Below are positions 26,405 to 36,258 of a stretch of DNA of 64,000 nucleotides, piece by piece; positions within the stretch are counted from its first letter, which is position 1; every line of letters begins with the position of its first letter. Location: the NCBI GenBank assembly GCA_014238415.1, contig JABABA010000007.1:1-64000 (forward strand), written 5' to 3'. Position numbers and translations under genes: made by a program. Source of the stretch: Planctomycetota bacterium. Its GTDB lineage: Bacteria > Planctomycetota > UBA1135 > GCA-002686595. The notes beneath the pieces are model-generated. The model saw only the letters and a program-made list of their open reading frames with translations, ran no database searches and was not told the origin of the DNA.

Positions 26405-27220
26405 ATGCACAAGACCAGCCCCTCCACCGGGCAGCGAGCACTTGGTCACCCCGACCGCATCCCGCCCTTGGATGAGGTATCGGGACGCTATCGCTTGCGC
26501 TTTGCTCGCAGCAGGGAAGACCTGGATGAAGTCCAGCGCCTGCGTTTTGATGTATTTCATTTGGAACTAGGAGAGGGACTTGAGGTCAACCGCAGCACCG
26601 GGCGCGACAAGGACCCCTTCGATGCCCAGTGCCAGCATGTGATGGTCTTGGATCTGGTGACAGGGATTTGCGTGGGGACCTATCGCATGCAGACTCCGAC
26701 GGCCGCGGCTGAAGGGCATGGCTTCTACTCAGCCCAGGAATTTGCGTTGGAAGATCTGCCTGGCGACTTTCTAGGGCAATCGATTGAACTTGGGCGCGCC
26801 TGCATCGCCAGAGAACACAGGGATCAGCGTGTGTTGTTTCTGCTCTGGCGTGGCCTAAGGGCCTACGCAGATCATGCGGGCTTGAAGGCCATGTTCGGTT
26901 GCAGTTCGCTGACCAGCCAGGATCCGGCGCAAGGCCTTCGTTTCCATGAGATGTTGACGCAAAGGGGTCATCTGCAGGGAACGCACTTTGCGAAACCGCG
27001 TGAGGACTATCTCTGCCGGGCTTCCGCCACCGAAGTAGCCAACTGTTCCGAACCCAAGATCCCGAAACTGTTCAAGATCTACCTGCGTCACGGAGCCACC
27101 GTGATCGGAGGGCCCGCCCTGGATCGGGAATTCGGCACCATCGACACATTGATCCACGTGCAAATCGATGAAGATCGTCACCGTCAATTCAGCGCTCGAG
27201 AGAGGCGGCCGAAGGTTTGA
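26405..27220 (+). CDS. olsB: OlsB-like N-acyltransferase (GNAT fold)
   Basis: OlsB adds a 3-hydroxyacyl chain from acyl-ACP to the alpha-amine of ornithine, the first step of ornithine-lipid synthesis. The 271-residue product shows the family's opening RLRFARSREDLDEVQRLRFDVF, the acidic stretch GRDKDPFDAQCQHVMVLD, GICVGTYRM, and the acceptor region SIELGRACIAREHRDQRVL with the GNAT core VLFLLWRGLRAYADHAG. It overlaps the next gene, a PlsC-type acyltransferase, by four bases (TTGA), the order expected of olsBA. No membrane segment is present. The amino-acid substrate may differ from ornithine, since head-group specificity cannot be read here. Confidence 0.82.
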   Translation: MHKTSPSTGQRALGHPDRIPPLDEVSGRYRLRFARSREDLDEVQRLRFDVFHLELGEGLEVNRSTGRDKDPFDAQCQHVMVLDLVTGICVGTYRMQTPTAAAEGHGFYSAQEFALEDLPGDFLGQSIELGRACIAREHRDQRVLFLLWRGLRAYADHAGLKAMFGCSSLTSQDPAQGLRFHEMLTQRGHLQGTHFAKPREDYLCRASATEVANCSEPKIPKLFKIYLRHGATVIGGPALDREFGTIDTLIHVQIDEDRHRQFSARERRPKV

Positions 27221-27981
27221 AGCGGCTGCGTGCTGGTCTGCGATTCTGCGCCCTCTTGGGTTGGACCGCACTCCAATATCCCTGCCTGGTCGGAGTGACC
27301 CTGCTGGAACGGCTCTGGCCGCGAGCCGCCATTGCCCCGCGCCAGCTGACGACCCGCCTCTGGGCTCGTGGTTGCCTGTGGATTCTTGGAGTCCGGCTGG
27401 ATGTGGTGGGTACGCCCCCCCAGCCTCCTTTCTTCGCAGCGGGGAATCACCTCTCCTATCTGGACATCCTGGTGCTGCATGCAAGTCTGCGGGGGCGCTT
27501 TCTCGCCAAGGCGGAAGTGGGCCAGGTACCGGTGGCGGGACACTTCGCTCGCCTGGCGGGCACCCTGTTCGTAAAGCGCGAGCGCAAGCGCGACCTGGGC
27601 CGAGTGCGCGACGAACTCAAGGAGGCCATTCAAGGGGGCGAAGGAGTGATCGTCTTTCCCGAGGGCACCAGCACCCGCGGCGCCGAAGTCCTGCCCTTCC
27701 GCGCCAGCCTCTTCCAGGTGGCAGTGGACCAGAACCTGCCCATCGCTCCCTTCAGCCTGCACTACCAGGTTGCTCCCAGCGCCCCACCTGCGCACCTCTC
27801 GGTCTGCTGGTGGGGAGAGATGGAGATGATGCCCCATCTGCTCGGACTGCTGATGCTCGATCGCATCAGCGCTCGTGTCACTTTCATTGAACAACGTGCG
27901 GGGGGCAGCGATCGCAAGAGCCTGGCCCAGAGCACCTGGACCCAGATCCAAGAGCACTTCGAGCCATCGTGTGTGGTCTAG
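27217..27981 (+). CDS. olsA: OlsA-like lyso-lipid acyltransferase (PlsC family)
   Basis: A 254-residue 1-acyl-glycerol-phosphate-acyltransferase-family enzyme, which adds the second acyl chain by O-acylation of the 3-hydroxyl group in lyso-ornithine lipid. It shows an N-terminal hydrophobic anchor (residues 6-25), the catalytic box NHLSYLD (HxxxxD), and the glycerol-phosphate binding motif FPEGTSTRG. The start is TTG, overlapping the TGA of olsB in TTGA, so translational coupling is likely. Position directly after olsB makes OlsA more likely than a housekeeping PlsC. A three-domain fusion protein is encoded 120 nt downstream on the same strand. Confidence 0.84.
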   Translation: MKRLRAGLRFCALLGWTALQYPCLVGVTLLERLWPRAAIAPRQLTTRLWARGCLWILGVRLDVVGTPPQPPFFAAGNHLSYLDILVLHASLRGRFLAKAEVGQVPVAGHFARLAGTLFVKRERKRDLGRVRDELKEAIQGGEGVIVFPEGTSTRGAEVLPFRASLFQVAVDQNLPIAPFSLHYQVAPSAPPAHLSVCWWGEMEMMPHLLGLLMLDRISARVTFIEQRAGGSDRKSLAQSTWTQIQEHFEPSCVV

Positions 27982-28101
27982 GGCCTCGGCCACACACCGC
28001 CCTCAGCATCTCACCCGCATGACCCGATCCTGCTCCCACCGCCAAGTTGGTCGCGCAAGTGACTCGCCGTAACCTGTGAGATCCTGCCCTCCTCCGCCCC
28101 C

Positions 28102-30696
28102 ATGAAATCCGACCAAGAGCCGAGCCCTGTGGCCCCGCCGCGCCGCCCCTGGTGGCGTCTCTACCTCGGCCTGCTGCTGGCATCGCATCTGGTCTGGGCC
28201 CTTGGAAGCAATCGCCGCGATCTACCGACTGATTGGCAGCAGAGCGAGGTTTCGACGCAAGCCGATGAAACTCACAACCTGCGACAGACCCTCGCCTGGA
28301 AATGGAGCGGTTCCAAGGATCCAGACTCCCCCACCCTGGTCCTGCTGCATGGCAGTCCTGGACGGGGCGCGAATTTCGACCGTCTGGTCCAAGCCCTGCC
28401 CGAGCACCTGCGGGTTCTGACCCTGGACCTGCCCGGGTATGGAGCCAGCGGCCCCCTGGGTCCGGACCTCTCCGCCCGGGGCGCGGCCCTGCAGCTGAGC
28501 CACCTGTTGAAGTCTCTCCAGGTGGAAAAAGCCCATCTCTTGGGTTGGAGCCTGGGCGGGGCAGTGGCGCTTGAGCTGGCGGATCACAATCCGAAACAGG
28601 TGCAGTCCATTTTCATGCTGGCTTCACTCGGTGTGATCGAATTTGAGCTGCTCGGCTCCCAGACCCTGAACCACGGCCTGCACCTCCTGCTCTTGAATGC
28701 CTGCCGAGCCGCTCGCTGGGGCCTGCCCCACTTTGGTGCCTGGGACGGTCTGGCGCCATTGATGGCCTTTGGTCGCAGTTTTGCCGAAACCGATCAGCGT
28801 CGACTGCGCGAGATCTTGAACACCCTCGACCTGCCCGTGCGCATTCTGCACGGCAGCGAAGACCCCCTGATTCCTGTGGCCGCCGCGCGGGAACACGCAC
28901 GCATCGTGCCCCAGGCGGAGCTTGAAGTTCTTGCAGGCCAAAGCCACTTCCTGCCGTTCTCATGGACCGAAGAACTCGCGCGCGACTTGAGTGCCTGGGT
29001 GACGCGGGTGGAAACAGGACAAGCCAAACTGCGCCAGGATGCCAGCGCCGAACGCCTCGCACGGGCCAGACTGCCCCTTGACCCCCGGAACATTCCACCC
29101 CTGGCGGGTCCCGCCCTGATTCTGTTCGGACTGCTGCTGGCCTTTGCGACCCTGGGCTCGGAAGACCTGGCCTGCATCGCAGCTGGTTTCCTGGTGGCGG
29201 ACGGGCGCATGGACTGGATGACCGCGAGCCTCTTCTGCTTCCTTGGGATCTTCAGCGGAGACCTGCTGCTGTTTGGCGCGGGCCGCTTGCTGGGCCGTTC
29301 TGCGCTCTTGATTGCACCCTTCAAGTGGATGATCAGTGAGGACTCTGTTGCTCGCGCCAGCCGCTGGTTGCATGAGCGCGGAGCACGAGTAATTTTCACC
29401 AGCCGGTTTCTCCCGGGCTTACGCCTGCCGATCTACTTTACCGCTGGTGTACTGCGCACCAGCGTAAAAGAGTTCGCCCTCTGGTTTGCGGTGGCCGGCC
29501 TGATCTGGACTCCGATCCTGGTAGGCGGATCGGCTCTGGTAGCGAAACACTACGAAGTAAGACTCGATCAAGTGGACGGATTGGATGTGATCCGTTTCGC
29601 CGCCATCGCCCTGGGAACTGTGTTTCTCCTGCACAATGTCCTGCGGCTCTTCACCTGGCGCGGTCGACGCATACTGCTGGGCAGATGGCGACGATTGACG
29701 CGCCACGAGTTTTGGCCGCCCTGGCTGTATTACAGCCCGGTGATCCTCGATGTGCTGCTCTTGACCCTGCGCCACCGGGGCCTGACCATGACCGCCGCCA
29801 ATCCGGCAATGCCCATGGGCGGCCTGATCGGTGAAAGCAAAGCGCAGATTCTGGAAGGTCTGGGGGAAGGCCCCGAAATCCCGGCCTGGATCCTTCTGGA
29901 CCCGAACGGCGAGCAGCAGGCCAAGGCAAACGAGTGGATCGCTGCCAGGAACTTGGACCTGCCCCTGGTTCTCAAGCCCGACGCGGGCCAGCGTGGAGCA
30001 GGGGTCACTGTGCTGCACACCGCTCAGCAGTTGCAGGAGGCACTGGACAGCATGCCTGTGCCCTCGCTTCTGATGGAGTACGTCCCGGGTGAGGAGTTCG
30101 GCGTCTTTTGGGTGCAACCCCCGGACACCCCCAGGGGAAAGATCGTTGGACTGACCATCAAGCGCCTGCCAACGGTGGCAGGCGACGGCCAGCGCACACT
30201 TGAACAGTTGATCCTGGCGGACCCACGCGCCGTGGCCCTGCATCGGGTCTATGCCCGCGAACTCAGCGGCCGCATGAATGAAGTGCCCAGGGCGGGATCC
30301 GAGATCCCACTGGTGGAAGTGGGCACCCATTCCCGGGGTGCGATTTTCTTGGACGGAAAGCACCTGGTCACACCAGAGTTGGAAGCAGCAGTTGCCCGTA
30401 TCGCCGACCGCTACCAAGGCTTCCACCTGGGACGATTCGACTTCAAGGTACCCTCCTCCGATCACTTGCAGCGGGGTGAAGATTTGCGGGTGATCGAACT
30501 CAACGGAGTGACATCCGAACAAACTGAAATGTGGGACCCCAAACACAGCCTCTGGACCACCTGGCGCATGCAGCACACTCAATGGAGTCGGGCGTTCCGA
30601 GTGGGTGCCCTGTGCGCTCAAAAGGGTGCAAAGGTCAGCACTCTTCGCGCCGTGCTGACCGAAGTCTGGCGCTTCCGGCAGAGCCAGAGGAACTGA
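28102..30696 (+). CDS. Three-domain fusion: alpha/beta hydrolase, DedA/VTT membrane domain, ATP-grasp ligase
   Basis: An 864-residue protein joining three folds rarely seen together. After an N-terminal helix (residues 22-38), residues 75-310 are an alpha/beta hydrolase: LLHGSPGRG oxyanion loop, nucleophile Ser150 in GWSLGG, acid in HGSEDPLIP and His in GQSHFLPF. Residues 340-545 are a DedA/VTT domain with several membrane helices and the re-entrant motif SRFLPGLRLPIYFTAG near 433. Residues 590-864 are ATP-grasp: LVLKPDAGQRGAG (about 623), LLMEYVPGEEFG, HLGRFDFKV and VIELNGVTSEQ (about 799) for Mg-ATP. Downstream of olsBA, a role in modifying and moving an amino-lipid is plausible but inferred. 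Confidence 0.85.
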   Translation: MKSDQEPSPVAPPRRPWWRLYLGLLLASHLVWALGSNRRDLPTDWQQSEVSTQADETHNLRQTLAWKWSGSKDPDSPTLVLLHGSPGRGANFDRLVQALPEHLRVLTLDLPGYGASGPLGPDLSARGAALQLSHLLKSLQVEKAHLLGWSLGGAVALELADHNPKQVQSIFMLASLGVIEFELLGSQTLNHGLHLLLLNACRAARWGLPHFGAWDGLAPLMAFGRSFAETDQRRLREILNTLDLPVRILHGSEDPLIPVAAAREHARIVPQAELEVLAGQSHFLPFSWTEELARDLSAWVTRVETGQAKLRQDASAERLARARLPLDPRNIPPLAGPALILFGLLLAFATLGSEDLACIAAGFLVADGRMDWMTASLFCFLGIFSGDLLLFGAGRLLGRSALLIAPFKWMISEDSVARASRWLHERGARVIFTSRFLPGLRLPIYFTAGVLRTSVKEFALWFAVAGLIWTPILVGGSALVAKHYEVRLDQVDGLDVIRFAAIALGTVFLLHNVLRLFTWRGRRILLGRWRRLTRHEFWPPWLYYSPVILDVLLLTLRHRGLTMTAANPAMPMGGLIGESKAQILEGLGEGPEIPAWILLDPNGEQQAKANEWIAARNLDLPLVLKPDAGQRGAGVTVLHTAQQLQEALDSMPVPSLLMEYVPGEEFGVFWVQPPDTPRGKIVGLTIKRLPTVAGDGQRTLEQLILADPRAVALHRVYARELSGRMNEVPRAGSEIPLVEVGTHSRGAIFLDGKHLVTPELEAAVARIADRYQGFHLGRFDFKVPSSDHLQRGEDLRVIELNGVTSEQTEMWDPKHSLWTTWRMQHTQWSRAFRVGALCAQKGAKVSTLRAVLTEVWRFRQSQRN

Positions 30697-30787
30697 CAGT
30701 GCCTGCTTGACCGGCGGGCGTTCCAAGAGCCACGCCTAGAAGGCCTCCTGGCCCTATTCGCCGCTCCTGTGCTGCCCGCTCGGAATG

Positions 30788-30793
30788 TAGACT
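30788..30793 (+). promoter_or_regulatory. -10-like TAGACT before the Ser/Thr kinase gene
   Basis: TAGACT ends 10 nt before ATG 30804; the gap contains CAGGAG, a possible ribosome-binding site if transcription starts early. The same hexamer precedes the genes at 9097 and 37596. Confidence 0.35.
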
Positions 30794-30803
30794 CAGGAGC
30801 GTC

Positions 30804-33800
30804 ATGTCCAGGGACTCTTCCTCACCTCTGGAGCAGGCTCGCCTGCTCTTCGAAAAACACATCGCCAGCGGTGGCGATGCTGCGAACTTCGAGGCCCTCT
30901 GCGCCCAGCACCCAGGCCACGCCAGCGAGTTGCGCCGGCTGCTCAAGCAAACCGCCCCCGACCCGACGGCGACTCTCTTCCACCCCCGGACAGGCCCCGC
31001 CCCCACCACCAGCGGACCCTGGGGCCTCAGCGCGGGCAAAACTCTAGGCGACTTCACCCTGATCCAGCGTCTCGGCCGCGGAGGTATGGGCGAGGTCTGG
31101 GAAACACAGCAAGAAAGTCTCGGGCGTAAGGTCGCCTTGAAACTGCTGCTGCCCGAGCGCGTGGATCAGAAAGGCCTGGAGTTCTTCGCCCGTGAAGCCC
31201 GCGCCGGGGGACGACTGGCGCATCCTGGCATCATCTCGGTCTTTGGCACCGGTGAGACCGATGGCCTGCATTGGATCTCGATGGAGTTGATCAAGGATGC
31301 CTGCGACCTGCGGCGCTCCCTGGAGGAGATTCGGGAAGGGAGCGAGTTGCCCGAGGACTACTACCTGCAGGTGGCCCGCTTCACAGCCGAGGTGGCCGAC
31401 GCCCTCGAAGCGGCCCATACCGCTGATGTAATCCACCGGGACCTGAAACCCGGGAACATCATGGTCACCCCCGATGAGCATCCCAAGGTGGCGGACTTTG
31501 GGCTGGCAAAATTGCTGGACGAGCACTCCCTCTCCATCGTCGGCGATGTCGCGGGCACCTACTTCTACATGAGCCCCGAGCAGGTGGCTACCAAGCGCGT
31601 CGGCATCGACCACCGCACGGACATCTTCAGCCTGGGAGTGGTGCTGTACGAGATGCTGGCACTGGTGCGCCCCTTTGAAGGGGACACCACCGAACAGGTG
31701 GCCCAAAAAATTCTGTGGGAAGAGGCACCGAACCCGACGACCATCCGCTCCAAGGTCCCGAGGGACCTGGCGGTGATCTGCGGCAAGGCGATGGAGAAAA
31801 GCCCCAGCCATCGCTACCAGAACATGGCGGACCTCGCCGCGGACCTGCGGCGTCACCTCGCTCATGAGCCGATCCTGGCCAAGCCCTCCGGGACCCTGGT
31901 GCGGCTTCAAAAGTGGATCCGCCGCAATCCCAGCAAGAGCGCAGCCGGCACGGTGGCGGCGGCGGCCATTATTGCGATTGGAATTCTGGCTGGTCGGCTG
32001 CAGCGCCAGACACAAAACCTGAAGGATCGAACCACTGAAGCCGAATCAAGGTCCCAGGAGAACTGGATCCTGCGCACAGCATCGGAAGCCCGTGCACGAG
32101 AGCTCCAAGTTCGCGGACTGATCCATGAACTGAAGTTCTTCGAAGCCACAGATGACACGCTTGATTATGCGCGAGCAGCCCAGTCACCAGCTCACGAGTG
32201 GTGGCAGAAAGAGGCTCGCGCGCTGCTCTTGGGTCAGGCAAGAGATCCTGAGAATGGCACTCCTTGGAGACCAGGGCTGTCCGACGCCCGTTCCCAATTG
32301 CATGCGCTGCGGGCCCGGGCAATGCCCGAGTCCGAAACGGAAAAGGAGATGGTACGCCGCGCGCATCCCCGCTTTGATGAACTGGTAGCACTGAATGAGC
32401 GCTTGGGTGAACTCCGGCAACAGGAACAGATTGTCATGGCCAACTCTGCTTTGCGCCAAGACCTTGTCTCGGACAAAGCAAGCCTCACCCCAGCGCCGCT
32501 CGCCGAGGAATGGACAGGGAAAGATGCGACCACCCTCAACAATGCTGCCTGGATACTGATTGATCCACAGAATCCCGTCCTCCTGGATCTCGAGTCCAGG
32601 GCACTGGCTCTTTCATTGGCCCAAGGCGCGACCGAGTTGGCTCCAGGGGACGAGGACATTCTGGACACTCATGCCTGGGCGCTGTTTGCAGCAGGCCAGG
32701 ATCAAGAGGCTCTGGAGGCAGGCCGACTCGCTGTTGAGGCGGCCAGCGCCACGGACCAGGAAGCGCTTCGCGCCAGCGTCAATCTCCTCAAAAGGGCCAT
32801 CGAAGGGGGCTCAGACGAGCAATTCAAGCAGGAGGTCAGCGCTATCGAAAGCGAACAGAGTGCATTGTCTGAAGAGATAGCTACCCAGTCCACCAGGCAG
32901 GTCTGGGAGTTCGAAGCAAGAGACGATCAATGGTGGCATGAACAGCTGATGGCACTCGTGGCTGAACTCGAGAACTTGGAATCAAGACTCTGGACAGTTG
33001 ATTGCAGCCTGAATTCCGCCGAGGCCAAGGTGCTCTGGAGAAGGGCAATCCTGCAAGTGGAGGAATCGGACAAGTATCCTGGGTTGACGATCACACCTCA
33101 AGTGGGTCTCCTGCCCTTGGGTCCGGATCCGGATAGTGGCTTGCAGGAGTTTGCCCATCTGCAGACCGGAAAAGCTGCAGTGCGCAAGGCCAATGGAGAT
33201 CTCATTGTGAGCGCTGAGACCGGCATCGTGTTTGTGCTTCTGCCGGGAGGACGCTTCTGGATGGGATCGCAGAATACAGATCCCAAGGGACAGAATTTTG
33301 ATCCAATGAACCTGCCCGACGAGCGACCGGCCCATGAGGTCGAATTGTCGCCTTTCTTCCTATCAAAGTATGAGATGACCGTGGGACAGTGGCGTCGTGC
33401 GGAAGGCGGAAGGCCATTCAACTTACAGAGAGCCTATGATGACCTCCATCCAGCAGCTGGCCTGAACTGGCAGGACTGCCGCACTCTGCTGTCCCCGCTG
33501 GACGCCTGGATTGACCTGCCGAGTGAGGCACAATGGGAATACGGCTGCCGCGCGGGCACAACAAGTGTCTGGTGGACGGGAAACCAGGAGGACAGTCTGG
33601 CGACTGCCGGTTGGACACAAGGAAGCGAAGGGCTTTGGAAGGTTGAGTATGGAAGAGTCGGCCGTCTTGCGCCCAACGGATTTGGACTGCATGACGTGCA
33701 TTCCAATGCAGGAGAGTGGTGCCTGGATGGCATCACGTTGGGCCACTATGGTCCTTCTCGCGACTTGGACCCCGTGGTGCCCTGGACCGGCCCTGATGGT

Positions 33801-33956
33801 CATGTCGGCCGTGGGGTGATATCAGTTGCATTATTCGAAAGACCAGGTTTTCAAAACGCCTCCGCAGGCGCCCGCTCGGCTCGGCGCTACAGGCTCTCAG
33901 GCCAAAACAGAAGCGGCATGCTAGGCCTGCGGCCCGCCAGGGCAATAACGCCCTGA
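30804..33956 (+). CDS. Transmembrane Ser/Thr protein kinase with SUMF1/FGE-like extracellular domain
   Basis: A 1050-residue receptor kinase. Residues 1-75 are a helical N-terminal region of Planctomycetota kinase type. The kinase domain, residues 85-350, has [25 protein letters not shown] (Asp213), ADFGLAKLL and YMSPEQVA, all intact. A hydrophobic helix follows at about 378-396 ([16 protein letters not shown]). The outside part has a long helical and TPR-like region, and from about 808 to the end a formylglycine-generating-enzyme-like fold ([55 protein letters not shown]). The copper-binding cysteines of true FGE are missing near the end ([15 protein letters not shown]), so the domain is probably a ligand sensor. 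Confidence 0.88.
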   Translation: MSRDSSSPLEQARLLFEKHIASGGDAANFEALCAQHPGHASELRRLLKQTAPDPTATLFHPRTGPAPTTSGPWGLSAGKTLGDFTLIQRLGRGGMGEVWETQQESLGRKVALKLLLPERVDQKGLEFFAREARAGGRLAHPGIISVFGTGETDGLHWISMELIKDACDLRRSLEEIREGSELPEDYYLQVARFTAEVADALEAAHTADVIHRDLKPGNIMVTPDEHPKVADFGLAKLLDEHSLSIVGDVAGTYFYMSPEQVATKRVGIDHRTDIFSLGVVLYEMLALVRPFEGDTTEQVAQKILWEEAPNPTTIRSKVPRDLAVICGKAMEKSPSHRYQNMADLAADLRRHLAHEPILAKPSGTLVRLQKWIRRNPSKSAAGTVAAAAIIAIGILAGRLQRQTQNLKDRTTEAESRSQENWILRTASEARARELQVRGLIHELKFFEATDDTLDYARAAQSPAHEWWQKEARALLLGQARDPENGTPWRPGLSDARSQLHALRARAMPESETEKEMVRRAHPRFDELVALNERLGELRQQEQIVMANSALRQDLVSDKASLTPAPLAEEWTGKDATTLNNAAWILIDPQNPVLLDLESRALALSLAQGATELAPGDEDILDTHAWALFAAGQDQEALEAGRLAVEAASATDQEALRASVNLLKRAIEGGSDEQFKQEVSAIESEQSALSEEIATQSTRQVWEFEARDDQWWHEQLMALVAELENLESRLWTVDCSLNSAEAKVLWRRAILQVEESDKYPGLTITPQVGLLPLGPDPDSGLQEFAHLQTGKAAVRKANGDLIVSAETGIVFVLLPGGRFWMGSQNTDPKGQNFDPMNLPDERPAHEVELSPFFLSKYEMTVGQWRRAEGGRPFNLQRAYDDLHPAAGLNWQDCRTLLSPLDAWIDLPSEAQWEYGCRAGTTSVWWTGNQEDSLATAGWTQGSEGLWKVEYGRVGRLAPNGFGLHDVHSNAGEWCLDGITLGHYGPSRDLDPVVPWTGPDGHVGRGVISVALFERPGFQNASAGARSARRYRLSGQNRSGMLGLRPARAITP

Positions 33957-33979
33957 GCAATCCCCGCTCAAATATCCGG

Positions 33980-33993
33980 GCACCATCAGGTGC
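33980..33993. terminator. Hairpin between convergent genes
   Basis: GCACC-ATCA-GGTGC forms a perfect 5-bp stem 24 nt after the kinase stop and between two convergent genes. There is no T-run. Confidence 0.3.
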
Positions 33994-34047
33994 GAACTTC
34001 AAGCTCCTCAGTACGAGCCCCGGCCGACAACACAGCGCCCCACCAGC

Positions 34048-36255
34048 CTAGTCCGCATCGGAGTCCCCCTCCAGTTCCTCCTCTAACTCCTCCTCCGCCC
34101 GGGAAGGTTGAGGCAGGTCCCGGGGTGGGCGACCGTTGTCACGGTAGACCCTGAGCCAGTGATTCAGATCCGGATCGAAGCTGCCACCCAACACATAGGC
34201 AGGCCGGGCGAAGCGCGCCACACCGGCGGCGTCCAGGAAAAAGACCCAGCGCTTGCCCAGGTCAGGAGTGTCTTCGAATCCCTTCGGCACCAGACCGTCG
34301 AAGGGATGGCGCATGAAGGTGGGCCGCGCCGCAGCCTGGCCGGTGAGGGCTTCGGCGAACTCGGCGGCGATCAGGGCTTCGAGGGCGTCGAGATCCGAGG
34401 CTTCCATGGCGCCCGGCAGGGAGACGATCACCTCCTGGGTCATGTCGCTGCGAAGAGCGCTCTTGATCAGACTGCGGCAGACCACCAGGGCCCGGCGTTT
34501 GATGGTGTGGGAATCAATCGGCTCAGACGGGTCATAGCGACGCGGACAGGGAACCCAAAGCATCAAGGTGCCCTGGGTGCGCGGTGGAATGCCCGCCACC
34601 AGTCGTCCCTCCAGCTCGCTGAAGACCAGCGTACGGCCACTGGTGATATCAAGACCGGCGCTGTCCAGACCAGGAACCAAGAGCATGCGCGGCCGGTCAA
34701 GACGCTCCACCACCGGGTGCTCTATGCGAAAAGCCCCCGCAGAAGATGAGAACCCAATGTAGCCCTCGATAGGCGTGCCATCGGTCATGTGATAGGTGCC
34801 TTGGCGTTCCCCATTGATGTACAAGGAGGCACTGGCCCCGTCCACCAACAGTTCCACCTCGATGGCGCTGGAAGGCTGCAGCAGCTTGATCTTGGCCGAT
34901 GGTTCTGCCCCCTGCAAAGAATGATCACGCTCGAAGCCCCCGGTCATGCTCCAGGACACATGGCGTAGCTTGGGCTCCTCGTCCCGGTTGCCTTCAAGGG
35001 TCGAGGCAGCGCCCGAGATCCCGATGGTCACGGCCCGGTCCCGACGGCCCCAACCCAAAATGACCTGGCCCGAGGCGTAGGTGGTGGTGAACCGTACGCG
35101 GGTCTTCAACAGATAGGTCCCGGGCAACTCATAGTGGGAACCCCGCACAAAGACCGCTCCCCGATTGGCTCCCCCAAATCTGCCGGTTCCTGAGCGCGCC
35201 TTGCGCCGACCGACTCCCAGGTCTCCGTCTGCAGCAAAAAACCAGTTGCCGGTTGGGAAGGGGTCGTCGTGACCCACCAGTTCCTCTTCCACCCAGGCGC
35301 TGCCCTCCACCGGGTGCACGCTTCGCCAGGCGGTGGCTTCGTTGGTGGGCGCGTGGTCAAGGAGTTCGGGTTCCCCAAGCCAACGGGCAAGCCGATCATG
35401 GTCGGCGGTGAAGCGCGCGGCTGATTGACGCCACTCGTGTTCCTTGTGGGAAGTGGCGGCGACCTCCAGGGTCGCAAGCAACTTCATGGTGCGCTTGAGC
35501 GAGAGGGCTCGGGGACGGTCCGTTTGCACCGCATGAAGGGGGAAGACCCGCTGCTGGGCAATCGCCCAGGCGCCAGCACTTGCGCCCGAGGCTTCAAGAG
35601 CCCCCACCAGGCGTTCTTCCGCTACGCCCAGCCGGCCCTCCAACTGCATGGCCCAAAGAAACGCCAAGGCCGCATCCTTGCGCTGGCCTTCGCGGTCCAG
35701 GAGCATGCCCGCTTCCTCAGCTTGAGCATCGCCAAAATAGGGCTCGGTTCGATTGCGCGACCAAACCCAGGTGGGCTCGTCATAGATCAAGGGACTTGAA
35801 GCGACCCCCGGAACCTGGCTGGTGTAGCGATCGGTCCAGGCGGCGGGGTTCATGGCATTGAAGCCCCGCAGGAAGCGCGCATAGGTCCGACAAAAAGTAG
35901 CGAAGTCCTCAGGCCTCCCGTCCCGACCATCACAAAAGAGGCCCTCGAACTGGGCCATGCGATCCCCGGCTCCCCGGCCCGCATTGGACATGAAGGAATT
36001 CAAGCGCGCTTGGAACAGGGGGCCCGCCCCAGGCACGACTTCTGCCAGGTGTTCGGGCAGGGGTTTGCCGTCCTCGTCAAGCTCATCAACCACGGGCACC
36101 CAGGTGTTGAGGAACACATAGAGGGCGTAGCCCGCGGAATAATTCGCGCGGTAGTCTTCGAGGTCCGGGATCAAGAGTTCCCTGAGCTTGTTCTCACGGC
36201 TCCAGCCCGCCCCATAGACCGAACGCAAGGTGCCCTTGTTAACATGGTTCGGCAC
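34048..36255 (-). CDS. C-terminal part of interrupted exported metalloprotease-like protein
   Basis: 735 residues read from a GTG at 36255, only three bases after the TAG that ends the upstream ORF and in the same frame. There is no signal peptide or plausible ribosome-binding site, and the sequence begins mid-domain (NHVNKGTLRSVYGAGWSREN), continuing the metalloprotease region of the upstream ORF. Mid-protein there are helical segments, then a concanavalin-like beta sandwich (GTYLLKTRVRFTTTYASGQV, IEVELLVDGASASLYINGER, TYHMTDGTPIEGYIGFSS), and an acidic tail (EEELEEELEGDSDAD). The two ORFs are best read as one gene of about 1150 codons cut by a stop, but readthrough or restart cannot be excluded. 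Confidence 0.7.
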   Translation of the reverse strand: MPNHVNKGTLRSVYGAGWSRENKLRELLIPDLEDYRANYSAGYALYVFLNTWVPVVDELDEDGKPLPEHLAEVVPGAGPLFQARLNSFMSNAGRGAGDRMAQFEGLFCDGRDGRPEDFATFCRTYARFLRGFNAMNPAAWTDRYTSQVPGVASSPLIYDEPTWVWSRNRTEPYFGDAQAEEAGMLLDREGQRKDAALAFLWAMQLEGRLGVAEERLVGALEASGASAGAWAIAQQRVFPLHAVQTDRPRALSLKRTMKLLATLEVAATSHKEHEWRQSAARFTADHDRLARWLGEPELLDHAPTNEATAWRSVHPVEGSAWVEEELVGHDDPFPTGNWFFAADGDLGVGRRKARSGTGRFGGANRGAVFVRGSHYELPGTYLLKTRVRFTTTYASGQVILGWGRRDRAVTIGISGAASTLEGNRDEEPKLRHVSWSMTGGFERDHSLQGAEPSAKIKLLQPSSAIEVELLVDGASASLYINGERQGTYHMTDGTPIEGYIGFSSSAGAFRIEHPVVERLDRPRMLLVPGLDSAGLDITSGRTLVFSELEGRLVAGIPPRTQGTLMLWVPCPRRYDPSEPIDSHTIKRRALVVCRSLIKSALRSDMTQEVIVSLPGAMEASDLDALEALIAAEFAEALTGQAAARPTFMRHPFDGLVPKGFEDTPDLGKRWVFFLDAAGVARFARPAYVLGGSFDPDLNHWLRVYRDNGRPPRDLPQPSRAEEELEEELEGDSDAD

Positions 36256-36258
36256 AAA

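Noticed and set aside
29419-30726. 435-codon minus-strand ORF in the fusion gene
   Set aside because: Lies opposite the well-conserved ATP-grasp domain and is His/Gln/Gly-rich shadow sequence.
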